Assembly (NCBI GenBank): GCA_021299695.1
Contig: JAJTEK010000032.1
Location: forward strand, 1-52,573
DNA from: Pirellula sp.
Lineage (GTDB): Bacteria > Planctomycetota > Planctomycetia > Pirellulales > Pirellulaceae
Direction of reading: 5' to 3'
DNA length: 52,573 nucleotides
Positions 17,985-25,435 of the stretch are shown here, piece after piece. A program made the translations under genes and the position numbers. A model generated the notes under the pieces. The model ran no database searches, was not told where the DNA came from, and worked only from the letters and a program-made list of their open reading frames with translations. Positions within the stretch are counted from its first letter, which is position 1; each line of letters starts with the position of its first letter.

Positions 17985-18737
17985 ATGAAAAAGAAGCTCA
18001 AATCCGGCGTGACGCCGGGGCCATATATCGAATCGGTTTTATTCGATCGGACGCGGATTGAGGACCCAAGTCATTATGCGTTTGACCTGCCGGCAATCCG
18101 TGGGCTGAGCAAACTCGATTTGCATCCCAAGGTAACTTTTTTCGTCGGAGAGAATGGGTCCGGGAAATCCACACTGTTGGAAGCGATCGCGGTGGCCAAT
18201 GGATTGAATCCCGAGGGGGGAAGCCGCAACATGATGTTTGCCACCAGAGAGAGTCACTCGAATCTGCATCAGATCCTCAGACTCCGACGATACCATGCAT
18301 TGATCCCCGATGCATGGTTCATGAGAGCCGAAAGTCTCTTCAACGTAGCTACGGAAATTGATAGCTTAGGGGTCCAAAGAAGTTACGGATCGAGATCCTT
18401 GCATGAGCAGTCTCACGGGGAGGCATTCATGTCGCTCGTAGAGAATCGATTTTCCCAAGGCCTCTATTTTCTCGATGAGCCAGAGGCAGCGTTATCCCCC
18501 CAGCGGCAGCTTGAGTTTTTGGTCGTGATCCATAAGCTCTTGCGATTGGACTCGCAGTTGGTCATCGCGACGCATTCGCCGATCATCATGAGTTACCCCA
18601 AGGCACTGATCTACTCGTTTAGCGACAAGGGGATCACACCGATTGAGTACAAGCAAACCGAGCACTACCGGGTTACACGGAGTTTTCTAGAATCACCCGA
18701 AAGGATGCTTGAGCACCTGTTCAAAGAAGGCGCCTAA
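17985..18737 (+). CDS. AAA family ATPase (ABC/OLD-like)
   Basis: A 250-residue cytoplasmic ATPase. Walker A GENGSGKS is at 55-62, Walker B YFLDEPEAALSP near 160, and an ABC-type histidine switch IATHSPIIM near 195. There is no long coiled-coil insertion, so it is not an SMC or RecF protein, and no TOPRIM domain, so not a full OLD nuclease. Such compact ATPases occur widely alone and their client is unknown. AAGGAAGG just upstream of ATG 17985 makes this start firm; the upstream in-frame ATG at 17958 lacks it. Confidence 0.85.
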   Translation: MKKKLKSGVTPGPYIESVLFDRTRIEDPSHYAFDLPAIRGLSKLDLHPKVTFFVGENGSGKSTLLEAIAVANGLNPEGGSRNMMFATRESHSNLHQILRLRRYHALIPDAWFMRAESLFNVATEIDSLGVQRSYGSRSLHEQSHGEAFMSLVENRFSQGLYFLDEPEAALSPQRQLEFLVVIHKLLRLDSQLVIATHSPIIMSYPKALIYSFSDKGITPIEYKQTEHYRVTRSFLESPERMLEHLFKEGA

Positions 18738-18745
18738 GTGTGTGT

Positions 18746-18872
18746 CCACCGTCTGGCGACAGGTGGCTACGGTAAAGCCGTAGCCATCCGCTCCCAAGCC
18801 GTAGCCATCCGCTGCCAAGCGGTGGACAGCGGCGCGAGTAAAGCCTCCACCGTCTGGCGACAGGTGGCTACG
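18746..18872. repeat. Direct and inverted GTAGCC repeats
   Basis: CCACCGTCTGGCGACAGGTG, continuing GCTACG, is present at 18746-18771 and again at 18847-18872, 101 bases apart. Between them GGCTACGG-taaag-CCGTAGCC forms an 8-bp perfect stem (18765-18785), and GCCGTAGCCATCCGCT is repeated with a 21-base period (18777, 18798). The arrangement resembles intergenic REP-like elements. Confidence 0.75.
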
Positions 18873-18898
18873 TTCAACCCGTAGCCTTCCTCTGCTCC

Positions 18899-18926
18899 TT
18901 TCTGTGTCCTCTGTGCCTCTGTGTTT
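18899..18926. repeat. Isolated CACAGAGG-family repeat
   Basis: TTTCTGTGTCCTCTGTGCC followed by TCTGTGTTTCC repeats the core of the 47-bp unit at 12.8 kb, 5 kb from the GxxExxY gene, in the same orientation. Confidence 0.7.
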
Positions 18927-19161
18927 CCCCTCTTTACGATGGCAAATCTGGTGGATCACAACAGCGAGACAAAACGTCGCTGAAATCCTTTACTCCTATA
19001 GCGATCGCCGTCTTTCGTAAGCGACTCGTTCGAAGACAACTCGGGCGTCAGATCCTGCCAACCTAAGCCGTTCATTAGCGATTTGCGGATTTCCAGCGTT
19101 CCGAGTAAAACCTTGCCTTCGCATGACGCATCGAACTCTTTTTTTGAGCACAGGAAAACGG

Positions 19162-21759
19162 ATGGCAAGGTTTCGTATTCGCATTTGGCTTATGTGGGCA
19201 ACTTGGTGTCTTTGGGGGTACGCAAGTTCTGTTTTTTCGCAAGACAATTCGACTCAAACAGACACACAAGGCGAAATCAAGCTCACCCAAGGCTGGATAG
19301 TCTCCAGTGGACAAGGAATGCAGCGAGGGCGTTCCTCATTGCCGACCGACCCCATCGAATACGCTTGGATTTACGATCGACTGCAGATGCCTGACGTTCA
19401 AGCCCAGACATCTGCGAGTGCCGATGGATTGAGTCCGTGGAAGCGAATCGAAGCAGACGAGCAAGGTGGCTTTGGAGGACGCGAACTTTTCGGTGGACTG
19501 CTTGCCGTGCAGGTGAATGTGCCCGAGTCAGGGATCTGGCTCCTGGATGCCCAGGGACACAGCTCGGTTCGCATCGATGGAACTTCCCGAGTGGGCGACG
19601 TCTACTCGAACGGCTCCGTCGAGGTGCCCGTCTCTTTAAAGGCCGGAGAGAACTGGCTGTTGTTTTCCAGTGGCCGTGGCAGGATTACCGCAAAGCTAAA
19701 ACCAGCGAAACAAGCGGTTTATCTTAGCCTCCGTGACACGACCTTTCCAAGTGTATTGAGGGATGAGCCAGGCGAATGGCTCGGAGCACTGCTGGTCGTC
19801 AACGCCTCGGATCAATCCCTCGACGGCTTGAGCATTACGACCAAAGCCAACGATTGCGAATCTTTGGTTTTGGAAGTCCCGATGATCCCACCGCTTTCTT
19901 TGCGAAAGGTACCGATCAAACTTCGTACAAGCTCGAACAGCGAAAAGACCTTGGAAGCCAACGAATTGAATGTCTCTGTCGAATTGACCCACTCAGCCAC
20001 TGGAGACAAGCTCGATCAAGTGGAAGCCAAGTGGCCGGTGCGGACCTCGCAACAGATGCATCGTCGCACGTTCATCAGTCAAATCGACGGAAGTGTACAG
20101 TACTACGGTGTGGTCCCTCCGAAAGAGGGCTCCTTGCGATCGGATCGAGCCCCTAGCATGATCTTGACGTTGCATGGTGCGGGTGTGGAAGGGGAGGGAC
20201 AAGCCGCCGTCTACAGCCCCAAGGACAACACGTATGTGATCGCTCCGACGAATCGCCGCAACTTCGGCTTTGACTGGGAGGACTGGGGACGTTGGGACGG
20301 ACTCGAAGTTTTTGAACTGGCTGGCGAACGATTCAAGACCGATCCAACGCGGTCTTATTTGACAGGCCATTCGATGGGAGGCCACGGGACCTGGCATATC
20401 GGGACGTTGTTTCCGGATCGTTTCGCAGCGATTGGGCCTAGCGCAGGATGGGTGTCCTTTTCGAGCTATGCGGGACGCGGAGGAAATATTGCCCAGGATC
20501 CGCTGTCGCAATTGTTGCGCAGAGCCCAGGGTGGCAGCGACACCCTCGCAAGAGTTCAAAATCTCAAATCCCAAGGCGTTTATATCCTCCATGGGGATGC
20601 CGACGACAACGTACCGGTCGATCAAGCTCGAGCGATGCGCCAAGAGCTGGCCAAGTTTCATCCCGACTGGGTTTACAAAGAACAAGCTGGGGCTGGCCAT
20701 TGGTGGGGGAACCCTTGCTGCGATTGGCCCGCCATGATGGACTTTTTCCAGGCCCACGAAGTTCCGGATTCGACCCGAATCGATTCGATTCGATTTGCAA
20801 CTCCTGGCCCACACCTATCCCCTGACTGCCATTGGTTCACGCTCGGTTGCCAAGAGCGCATCGCGGATCTCTCGACGGTCCAACTCGATCGAGATCGACA
20901 GAGTCAGAAGATCACGGTCAAAACCTCCAACATCGCCTCGTGGGGGATCCGTTTATCCAAGCTCCTGGCACCTGACACCCCGTTGCCAGTGAACTTGAAC
21001 CTAGAAATCGACACCGAAGCCCTCAGCGTCGAAGGGATCGAGGGACTCGAGCAAACGCTTTGGTTTGATAAAGTTACTTCGGAGGGTTCTCCAACCCTCT
21101 GGCGACAACGAAAGCCGTCGCAAAAACAGCAGGCACAGCAAGAACAAGGTTCGATCGCACGCGACTCAAGCCAATACGGAGTCTTTAAGGAAGCGTTTCG
21201 CAATCGGTTTGTATTGGTTTACGGGACCCACGGAGATCCAGAGGAAAACCGTTGGATGCTAGGTAAGGCTCGCTATGATGCAGAAACCTTCTGGTACCGT
21301 GGCAACGGGTCGGTGGACTGTTGGAGCGATGCTGACTATTTGGCACTTGTACAGCGAGATCCTGAAAGTCTATCGGATCGAAATGTCATCGTGTATGGAA
21401 ACAGCACGGTCAATGAAGCGTGGGGATCCTTGCTCGCTCGCAGTCCGGTACAGTTGCAGCGCGGCAGTTGGACACGGGGAGGTCCCGAGCAGATCGCCGA
21501 GTCTGTCTCGATGCTGTTGGTGCGTCCAAAGTCCTTGGATACCCAATTCAAGAGTCGGGGATTGGTCGCAGGGATAGGCGGCACAGACTTGGCTGCGATG
21601 CGCGCTTCGGGCAGACTGCCGATTTTTTCCTCTGGGACAGGGTATCCCGATGTGCTGGTTCTGTCTCCTGATTATCTCAAGACCGGAGTCGATGCGGTCC
21701 GTTGGACCGGTTTCTTTGGAACCGATTGGAGCGTAGAGCACGGAGAGTGGTTGCCTTAG
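19162..21759 (+). CDS. Large secreted alpha/beta-hydrolase (esterase/peptidase-like)
   Basis: An 865-residue protein with a signal peptide (MARFRIRIWLMWATWCLWG, cleaved near SVFSQ). A beta-rich region (about 50-290) precedes an alpha/beta-hydrolase domain (about 320-530). Nucleophile Ser404 lies in GHSMGG; Asp in ILHGDADDNVP and His in GAGHWWG complete a likely triad. About 540-865 shows a second beta-rich region and a segment with FVLVYGTHGDPEEN and NVIVYGNSTVNEAWG that I cannot assign. Feruloyl-esterase-like or prolyl-oligopeptidase-like chemistry are both possible. AGGA is placed well for ATG 19162; ATG 19123 would put a polar tail before the signal peptide. Confidence 0.85.
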   Translation: MARFRIRIWLMWATWCLWGYASSVFSQDNSTQTDTQGEIKLTQGWIVSSGQGMQRGRSSLPTDPIEYAWIYDRLQMPDVQAQTSASADGLSPWKRIEADEQGGFGGRELFGGLLAVQVNVPESGIWLLDAQGHSSVRIDGTSRVGDVYSNGSVEVPVSLKAGENWLLFSSGRGRITAKLKPAKQAVYLSLRDTTFPSVLRDEPGEWLGALLVVNASDQSLDGLSITTKANDCESLVLEVPMIPPLSLRKVPIKLRTSSNSEKTLEANELNVSVELTHSATGDKLDQVEAKWPVRTSQQMHRRTFISQIDGSVQYYGVVPPKEGSLRSDRAPSMILTLHGAGVEGEGQAAVYSPKDNTYVIAPTNRRNFGFDWEDWGRWDGLEVFELAGERFKTDPTRSYLTGHSMGGHGTWHIGTLFPDRFAAIGPSAGWVSFSSYAGRGGNIAQDPLSQLLRRAQGGSDTLARVQNLKSQGVYILHGDADDNVPVDQARAMRQELAKFHPDWVYKEQAGAGHWWGNPCCDWPAMMDFFQAHEVPDSTRIDSIRFATPGPHLSPDCHWFTLGCQERIADLSTVQLDRDRQSQKITVKTSNIASWGIRLSKLLAPDTPLPVNLNLEIDTEALSVEGIEGLEQTLWFDKVTSEGSPTLWRQRKPSQKQQAQQEQGSIARDSSQYGVFKEAFRNRFVLVYGTHGDPEENRWMLGKARYDAETFWYRGNGSVDCWSDADYLALVQRDPESLSDRNVIVYGNSTVNEAWGSLLARSPVQLQRGSWTRGGPEQIAESVSMLLVRPKSLDTQFKSRGLVAGIGGTDLAAMRASGRLPIFSSGTGYPDVLVLSPDYLKTGVDAVRWTGFFGTDWSVEHGEWLP

Positions 21760-21848
21760 GTTGAGATCTCCCTCATCTCAGGCGAAAATTTATTCCGTCA
21801 TGCTTGCCTCGATTGCCCGTTGGATCCCTCATGTTTCGAAGCAAGTAC

Positions 21849-21890
21849 AAAAAAGCCCCTCTTGGAGGACCTCCAAAAGGGGCCATTTTT
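21849..21890. terminator. Bidirectional intrinsic terminator
   Basis: GCCCCTCTTGGAGG, ac, CCTCCAAAAGGGGC forms a strong hairpin (about 21855-21883). A T-run follows on the plus strand (ATTTTT) and, on the minus strand, GCTTTTTT. It lies between the convergent esterase and hsp20 genes and would serve both. Confidence 0.85.
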
Positions 21891-21934
21891 AAAGCATCAA
21901 TTCTCCAGGGAACTTCCTCGAAGTCCGACCGAAT

Positions 21935-22432
21935 TTAGCTTTTGATGACGATGGTCCGAGACGTCGCCTTGGGCACCTTTGGCACGCGAATTCGAAGAAC
22001 TCCATCTTTGAAGTGCGCTTCGATATGATCGCTGGCTACCTGTTTTGGTAGACGGATCGCGCGAGCGAAGTTTCCTGCAGATCGCTCGGCTCGGTGTTGC
22101 ACCGAACCATCAACGACGCTGGCACAAGCTTTGGTGCCCGAGACATGGATTTTGTCTTCGAGCAATTCAAGCTTGAGATTCTCCAACGTCACTCCAGGCA
22201 AATCGAGCAGCAATTCGTACGCTTGGTCGTCCTCGAAGACATCCAAAGCGGGGGTGAAAGCTACCGACGCGGGGGCTTCGCAGCCTCCTTCGGAGCTAGA
22301 ACCGTTGTTGCTTGGTGAACCCTTGGTCGAACACCCCTTGTTCAAGACTTGATCGAAGATGTTTTCCATCTCGGTGGCAATGTCTTGCAAGGCCGAAGGA
22401 AATTGTCGGATTTGGAAAGGAAACTGGGCCAT
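21935..22432 (-). CDS. Hsp20 / alpha-crystallin small heat-shock protein
   Basis: A 165-residue ATP-independent chaperone that holds unfolding proteins. The alpha-crystallin domain covers about 60-155, from VAFTPALDVFEDDQAYEL to the conserved FKDGVLRIRVPK. The C-terminal IxI-type motif (RTIVIKS) used for oligomer assembly is present. The N-terminal 55 residues are Ser/Gly rich. ATG 22432 gives MAQFPFQIRQFP, a usual Hsp20 start, with GAGAGAGG upstream; an in-frame start at 22492 would read through the leader hairpin. A sigma-54 type promoter lies about 100 bases upstream. Confidence 0.92.
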   Translation of the reverse strand: MAQFPFQIRQFPSALQDIATEMENIFDQVLNKGCSTKGSPSNNGSSSEGGCEAPASVAFTPALDVFEDDQAYELLLDLPGVTLENLKLELLEDKIHVSGTKACASVVDGSVQHRAERSAGNFARAIRLPKQVASDHIEAHFKDGVLRIRVPKVPKATSRTIVIKS

Positions 22433-22469
22433 GGCGAAAACCTCTCTCTCGAAAACGAATCGATCGCGG

Positions 22470-22504
22470 GGTGCTCGACAGACACCTGTCAAGTTGGCAG
22501 CACC
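22470..22504 (-). promoter_or_regulatory. Nested inverted repeat in the hsp20 leader
   Basis: On the minus strand GGTGCT...AGCACC encloses GACAG-gtgt-CTGTC. If transcription starts near 22518 it lies in the 5-prime untranslated region, 38-72 bases before the start codon. It could be an RNA hairpin or a protein site. Confidence 0.4.
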
Positions 22505-22528
22505 TTTTTTTGATCAAAACCATAAAAT

Positions 22529-22545
22529 AGCAAGACCCGTGCCAA
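22529..22545 (-). promoter_or_regulatory. Sigma-54 (RpoN) -24/-12 promoter of hsp20
   Basis: The minus strand reads TTGGCACGGGTCTTGCT. This matches the RpoN consensus YTGGCACG-N4-TTGCW with the invariant GG and GC ten bases apart. Transcription would start near 22518, leaving a leader of about 85 bases. No enhancer-binding activator gene is in the window. Confidence 0.75.
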
Positions 22546-22755
22546 ACCGCAGAGCCAGCGTGAAATCTTTGCAAAACCGCAGGCTCTCAAGGATGCGATC
22601 GGGGTAGGGGGGCTGGCTATCCCTGATTGACACCACAGGATCCATCCAAACAATGGAATTGCCCGTCGAGTCTTGGTTTTGTAGGGTTTGCGTTCGGAAA
22701 TTGCGTTTCTATATCCCTAGCTCTTGGGTGCACTTTGGCTCGAAAAACTGCAGGC

Positions 22756-23802
22756 ATGGTTTCATCGGTTTTGCTTTCGCTCCTGGGCCTGCTTTCGCTC
22801 ATCGCAGGATGTCTTCCTAACCCAGCAGAAACCGGCTCAGGTTCATCACCGATTGCGGCCTTGAGCGAACCGAGCGGTCAAGCCCCCAGCGGCGCACAGA
22901 TCACGTCGCGTGGGTGGCGACCACCGGCTCCGTTGGACGCCAAACGTGCCTTCAGTTACCTCGAGAGACTCTGCAAGATAGGCTCTCGGACCACGGGTAC
23001 GGCCGGGATGCTTCAGCAGCAACGGTTGCTTGAGGATCATTTTGTAGCTTTGGGGGGCAAACCCGAGTGGCAAGTGTTCATGCACAAACACCCGCTCACG
23101 GGCCAGCAGGTCGAGGTGAAAAATCTGATCGTGCGATGGAAACCTGAGCTCAAGCAACGAGTGCTCCTTTGCTCCCACTACGACACTCGGCCTTATCCCG
23201 ACCAGGACCCGAAGAACCCCAGGGGTCTATTCGTCGGGGCCAACGATGGAGGTAGCAGCACGGCGCTTCTGATGGAGCTTGGCCATGCGGTGCCCAAAAT
23301 GGACTTGAAGGTCGGTGTCGATTTTGTTTTTTTTGATGCCGAGGAATTGGTCTACATCGACAACGGAATGACTCTCGGAGATTACTTTGTCGGATCGACT
23401 TACTTTGCCGAGCAGATTGTCTCGGCCCCAACGGAAACCACCTATCGTGCAGGGATTTTGATGGACATGATCGGCGATAAGGAGTTGCAGCTTTCCTGGG
23501 ACGAGGTCAGTTTTAAATATGCGCCTTTATTGGCCAAGGAAGTATGGGGAATTGCTAAAGAGCTAGGGCTCAAGGAATTCAGTCCGCGAGTTCTCCATTC
23601 GATTCGAGACGATCACCTTCCATTGAACCAGATTGCAAAGATCCCGACGATCGACATCATCGACTTTGACTACCCAACGATCGCCTCGCGATCCCGTAGT
23701 CATTGGCATACGATGGCAGATACACCGGACAAGTGCTCGGGTGAATCGATCACCAAAGTCGCAGCGGTAGTGATGACTTGGTTGCAGCGGCAGAAGCCTT
23801 AA
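22756..23802 (+). CDS. Lipoprotein M28-family glutaminyl-peptide cyclotransferase-like enzyme
   Basis: A 348-residue zinc enzyme. The start at ATG 22756 gives MVSSVLLSLLGLLSLIAGC, a lipoprotein signal with lipobox LIAGC; the open frame upstream lacks this logic. The fold follows M28 glutaminyl cyclase: SHYDTRP, ligand Asp in GANDGGSST, FFDAEELVY with a Glu ligand, GSTYFAEQIV and a late His in SHWHTMADTPD. These enzymes turn N-terminal Gln into pyroglutamate in secreted proteins; an aminopeptidase role is less likely with a single-zinc ligand set. Divergent from hsp20. Confidence 0.85.
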   Translation: MVSSVLLSLLGLLSLIAGCLPNPAETGSGSSPIAALSEPSGQAPSGAQITSRGWRPPAPLDAKRAFSYLERLCKIGSRTTGTAGMLQQQRLLEDHFVALGGKPEWQVFMHKHPLTGQQVEVKNLIVRWKPELKQRVLLCSHYDTRPYPDQDPKNPRGLFVGANDGGSSTALLMELGHAVPKMDLKVGVDFVFFDAEELVYIDNGMTLGDYFVGSTYFAEQIVSAPTETTYRAGILMDMIGDKELQLSWDEVSFKYAPLLAKEVWGIAKELGLKEFSPRVLHSIRDDHLPLNQIAKIPTIDIIDFDYPTIASRSRSHWHTMADTPDKCSGESITKVAAVVMTWLQRQKP

Positions 23803-23817
23803 GGTTTGGATCTGAAT

Positions 23818-24861
23818 ATGTCCACACAGGACCCAACCCAATCCGGAGACCTTGCGGTTGAACTCCGACAAATCAGCTTTGACTACCGAGGAACCGTGGT
23901 CTTGGAAGATTTGCAGTGGCAGGTTTCGCGAGGGGAATTCCATAGCCTATTGGGTTCAAGCGGTTCGGGAAAAACAACACTTTTGAAATTGATCGCAGGT
24001 TTACAACGGCCCTCGAAAGGCGATCTATGGATCATGGGGCGTGAGTCGACCAAGGCTTCGTCGCATCAAAGAGGTATCGCGTTGGTCGGTCAGACGGCCG
24101 CGACTTACGACCATTTAAGCGTCTCGGAGAATTTGAAGCTTGCGGTGGAATTGTCCGGAAGCAAACCGAGGGGGCTTCAAGAGGACTTGGTCGGTCAATT
24201 TGAGCTACAAGGGGTACTGGATCGAAAGCCAAGCGAGCTCTCAGGAGGGCAGTTGCAGAGATTGGCCATTGTCCGCGCATTGCTCTCCGAGCGTTCCATT
24301 CTGCTGATGGACGAACCGCTTGCGCACTTGCAGGAATCCCTGCGGAGCCCAATTCGCAAACTGCTACGCCGTTGGCAGCAGGATCGAGGGCTTACCTGCA
24401 TCTATGTCACCCACGATTCCCAGGAAGCTTTCGAGCTCTCCGACCGGATCAGTCTGATGGGGGACGGCAAGATTTTGCAGACGGGGGATTTGCAAAGCGT
24501 GTATCGAAGGCCAAGCTGTAAACAAGTTGCCGAGTTGCTCGGAAGACCGCCAGTGCAATGGTACCGATCGGATCGCCAGAAGGCTCTTGTGGGCTTACGC
24601 CCGAGCGATTGGCGGATACTGAGCGTCTCTTGGCCTCAAGAGGATTGCCAGGAGACCTTCGAGGCCGAGCCGCAGCAGGTGCGAGTCACGGGTCGGCTGG
24701 TCAGCTTGCACCAAGTCGAATCCGCTGATTGGTGGGGGGTACAAGTCGGCTCCGAGCACATCTTGGCCGTCGGCTCCTTCGGAGCTTGGCACAACGTGGG
24801 ACGAATTGGATGCTCGGTGGAGCTGACCAATGCACATCCGATATGGCTTGGATCTGGCTGA
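23818..24861 (+). CDS. MalK/UgpC-type ABC transporter ATP-binding protein
   Basis: 347 residues: an ATPase core with Walker A GSSGSGKT (46-53), signature LSGGQLQRLAIVRALL, Walker B ILLMDEPLAHL and switch VTHDSQEAF, then a C-terminal regulatory region (about 240-347) with beta character like the TOBE/OB domains of MalK. The start MSTQDPTQ is 15 bases after the cyclotransferase stop. Substrate is unknown because no permease or binding protein is nearby; the partner subunits must be encoded elsewhere. Alternatively, it is a solitary ATPase. Confidence 0.85.
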   Translation: MSTQDPTQSGDLAVELRQISFDYRGTVVLEDLQWQVSRGEFHSLLGSSGSGKTTLLKLIAGLQRPSKGDLWIMGRESTKASSHQRGIALVGQTAATYDHLSVSENLKLAVELSGSKPRGLQEDLVGQFELQGVLDRKPSELSGGQLQRLAIVRALLSERSILLMDEPLAHLQESLRSPIRKLLRRWQQDRGLTCIYVTHDSQEAFELSDRISLMGDGKILQTGDLQSVYRRPSCKQVAELLGRPPVQWYRSDRQKALVGLRPSDWRILSVSWPQEDCQETFEAEPQQVRVTGRLVSLHQVESADWWGVQVGSEHILAVGSFGAWHNVGRIGCSVELTNAHPIWLGSG

Positions 24862-24883
24862 TACCCGGTTGGCTCTCGTCGTT

Positions 24884-25048
<165 letters not shown>

Positions 25049-25155
25049 AAAACAGCCCGAACAAAAGCATGCACCGACGTGGCCGGTCAGCCGCGCTGAA
25101 TTTTAGAAACCAGTTTGGCGGCCACTCGGGGGTGGTTGCCGATGGCAGGTGGGAC

Positions 25156-25248
25156 TCAAGTGTGGTTGATCGTGATGATATGACCAACGATGAGCCAAAT
25201 TCCAACGAACAAAATACCCAGAATGGTATTTACGATTTCGATGGACAT
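25156..25248 (-). CDS. Candidate 30-aa single-pass membrane peptide
   Basis: ATG 25248 opens a short frame to TGA at 25156. After MSIEIVN it is almost wholly hydrophobic (ILGILFVGIWLIVG), then HIITINHT. One transmembrane helix of about 20 residues fits. The upstream AAAGGC is rather far from the ATG. It lies 187 bases downstream of ubiA in the same direction. Codons look normal for the region, but so short a frame could be chance. Confidence 0.4.
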   Translation of the reverse strand: MSIEIVNTILGILFVGIWLIVGHIITINHT

Positions 25249-25379
25249 AGAAAGTAAAGCCTTTCGGATCTTAGGGTAAACCAGCCATCCGTAAAGCTAT
25301 TCGGTTCTCGGGGCAAGTTCCCAGACGTCCGATCCGCATCATGCAGTCTGACGGGCATCGGCAAATGCGCTTTGGAAAT

Positions 25380-25396
25380 CGATGAATAATTCATCG
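25380..25396. promoter_or_regulatory. 17-bp perfect palindrome
   Basis: CGATGAATAATTCATCG is an exact inverted repeat with a single central base, in the gap between ubiA and the 30-aa frame. It looks like a possible operator. No binding protein can be named. Confidence 0.35.
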
Positions 25397-25435
25397 GCTC
25401 GGACGATCGCTTTAACCCACAAAACAGGAACGGCG

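Larger units (their letters stand above)
18738..19161. other. Intergenic repeat patch and leader region
   Basis: After the ATPase stop come the GTAGCC-type repeats (18746-18872) and one CACAGAGG-family copy at 18899-18926. From about 18930 to 19161 the sequence is unique. A minus-strand frame here (19168-18956) has no start context or recognisable motif. The esterase promoter must lie in this part but is not obvious. Confidence 0.5.

Noticed and set aside
18956-19168. 70-aa minus-strand open frame before the esterase gene
   Set aside because: No recognisable motif or ribosome site, and it overlaps the esterase start region. A decayed gene tail is possible but not supportable.
21340-21356. 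Second sigma-54-like site (TTTGGCACTTGTACAGC)
   Set aside because: It lies inside the esterase coding region and the -12 block is CAGC, not TTGC.
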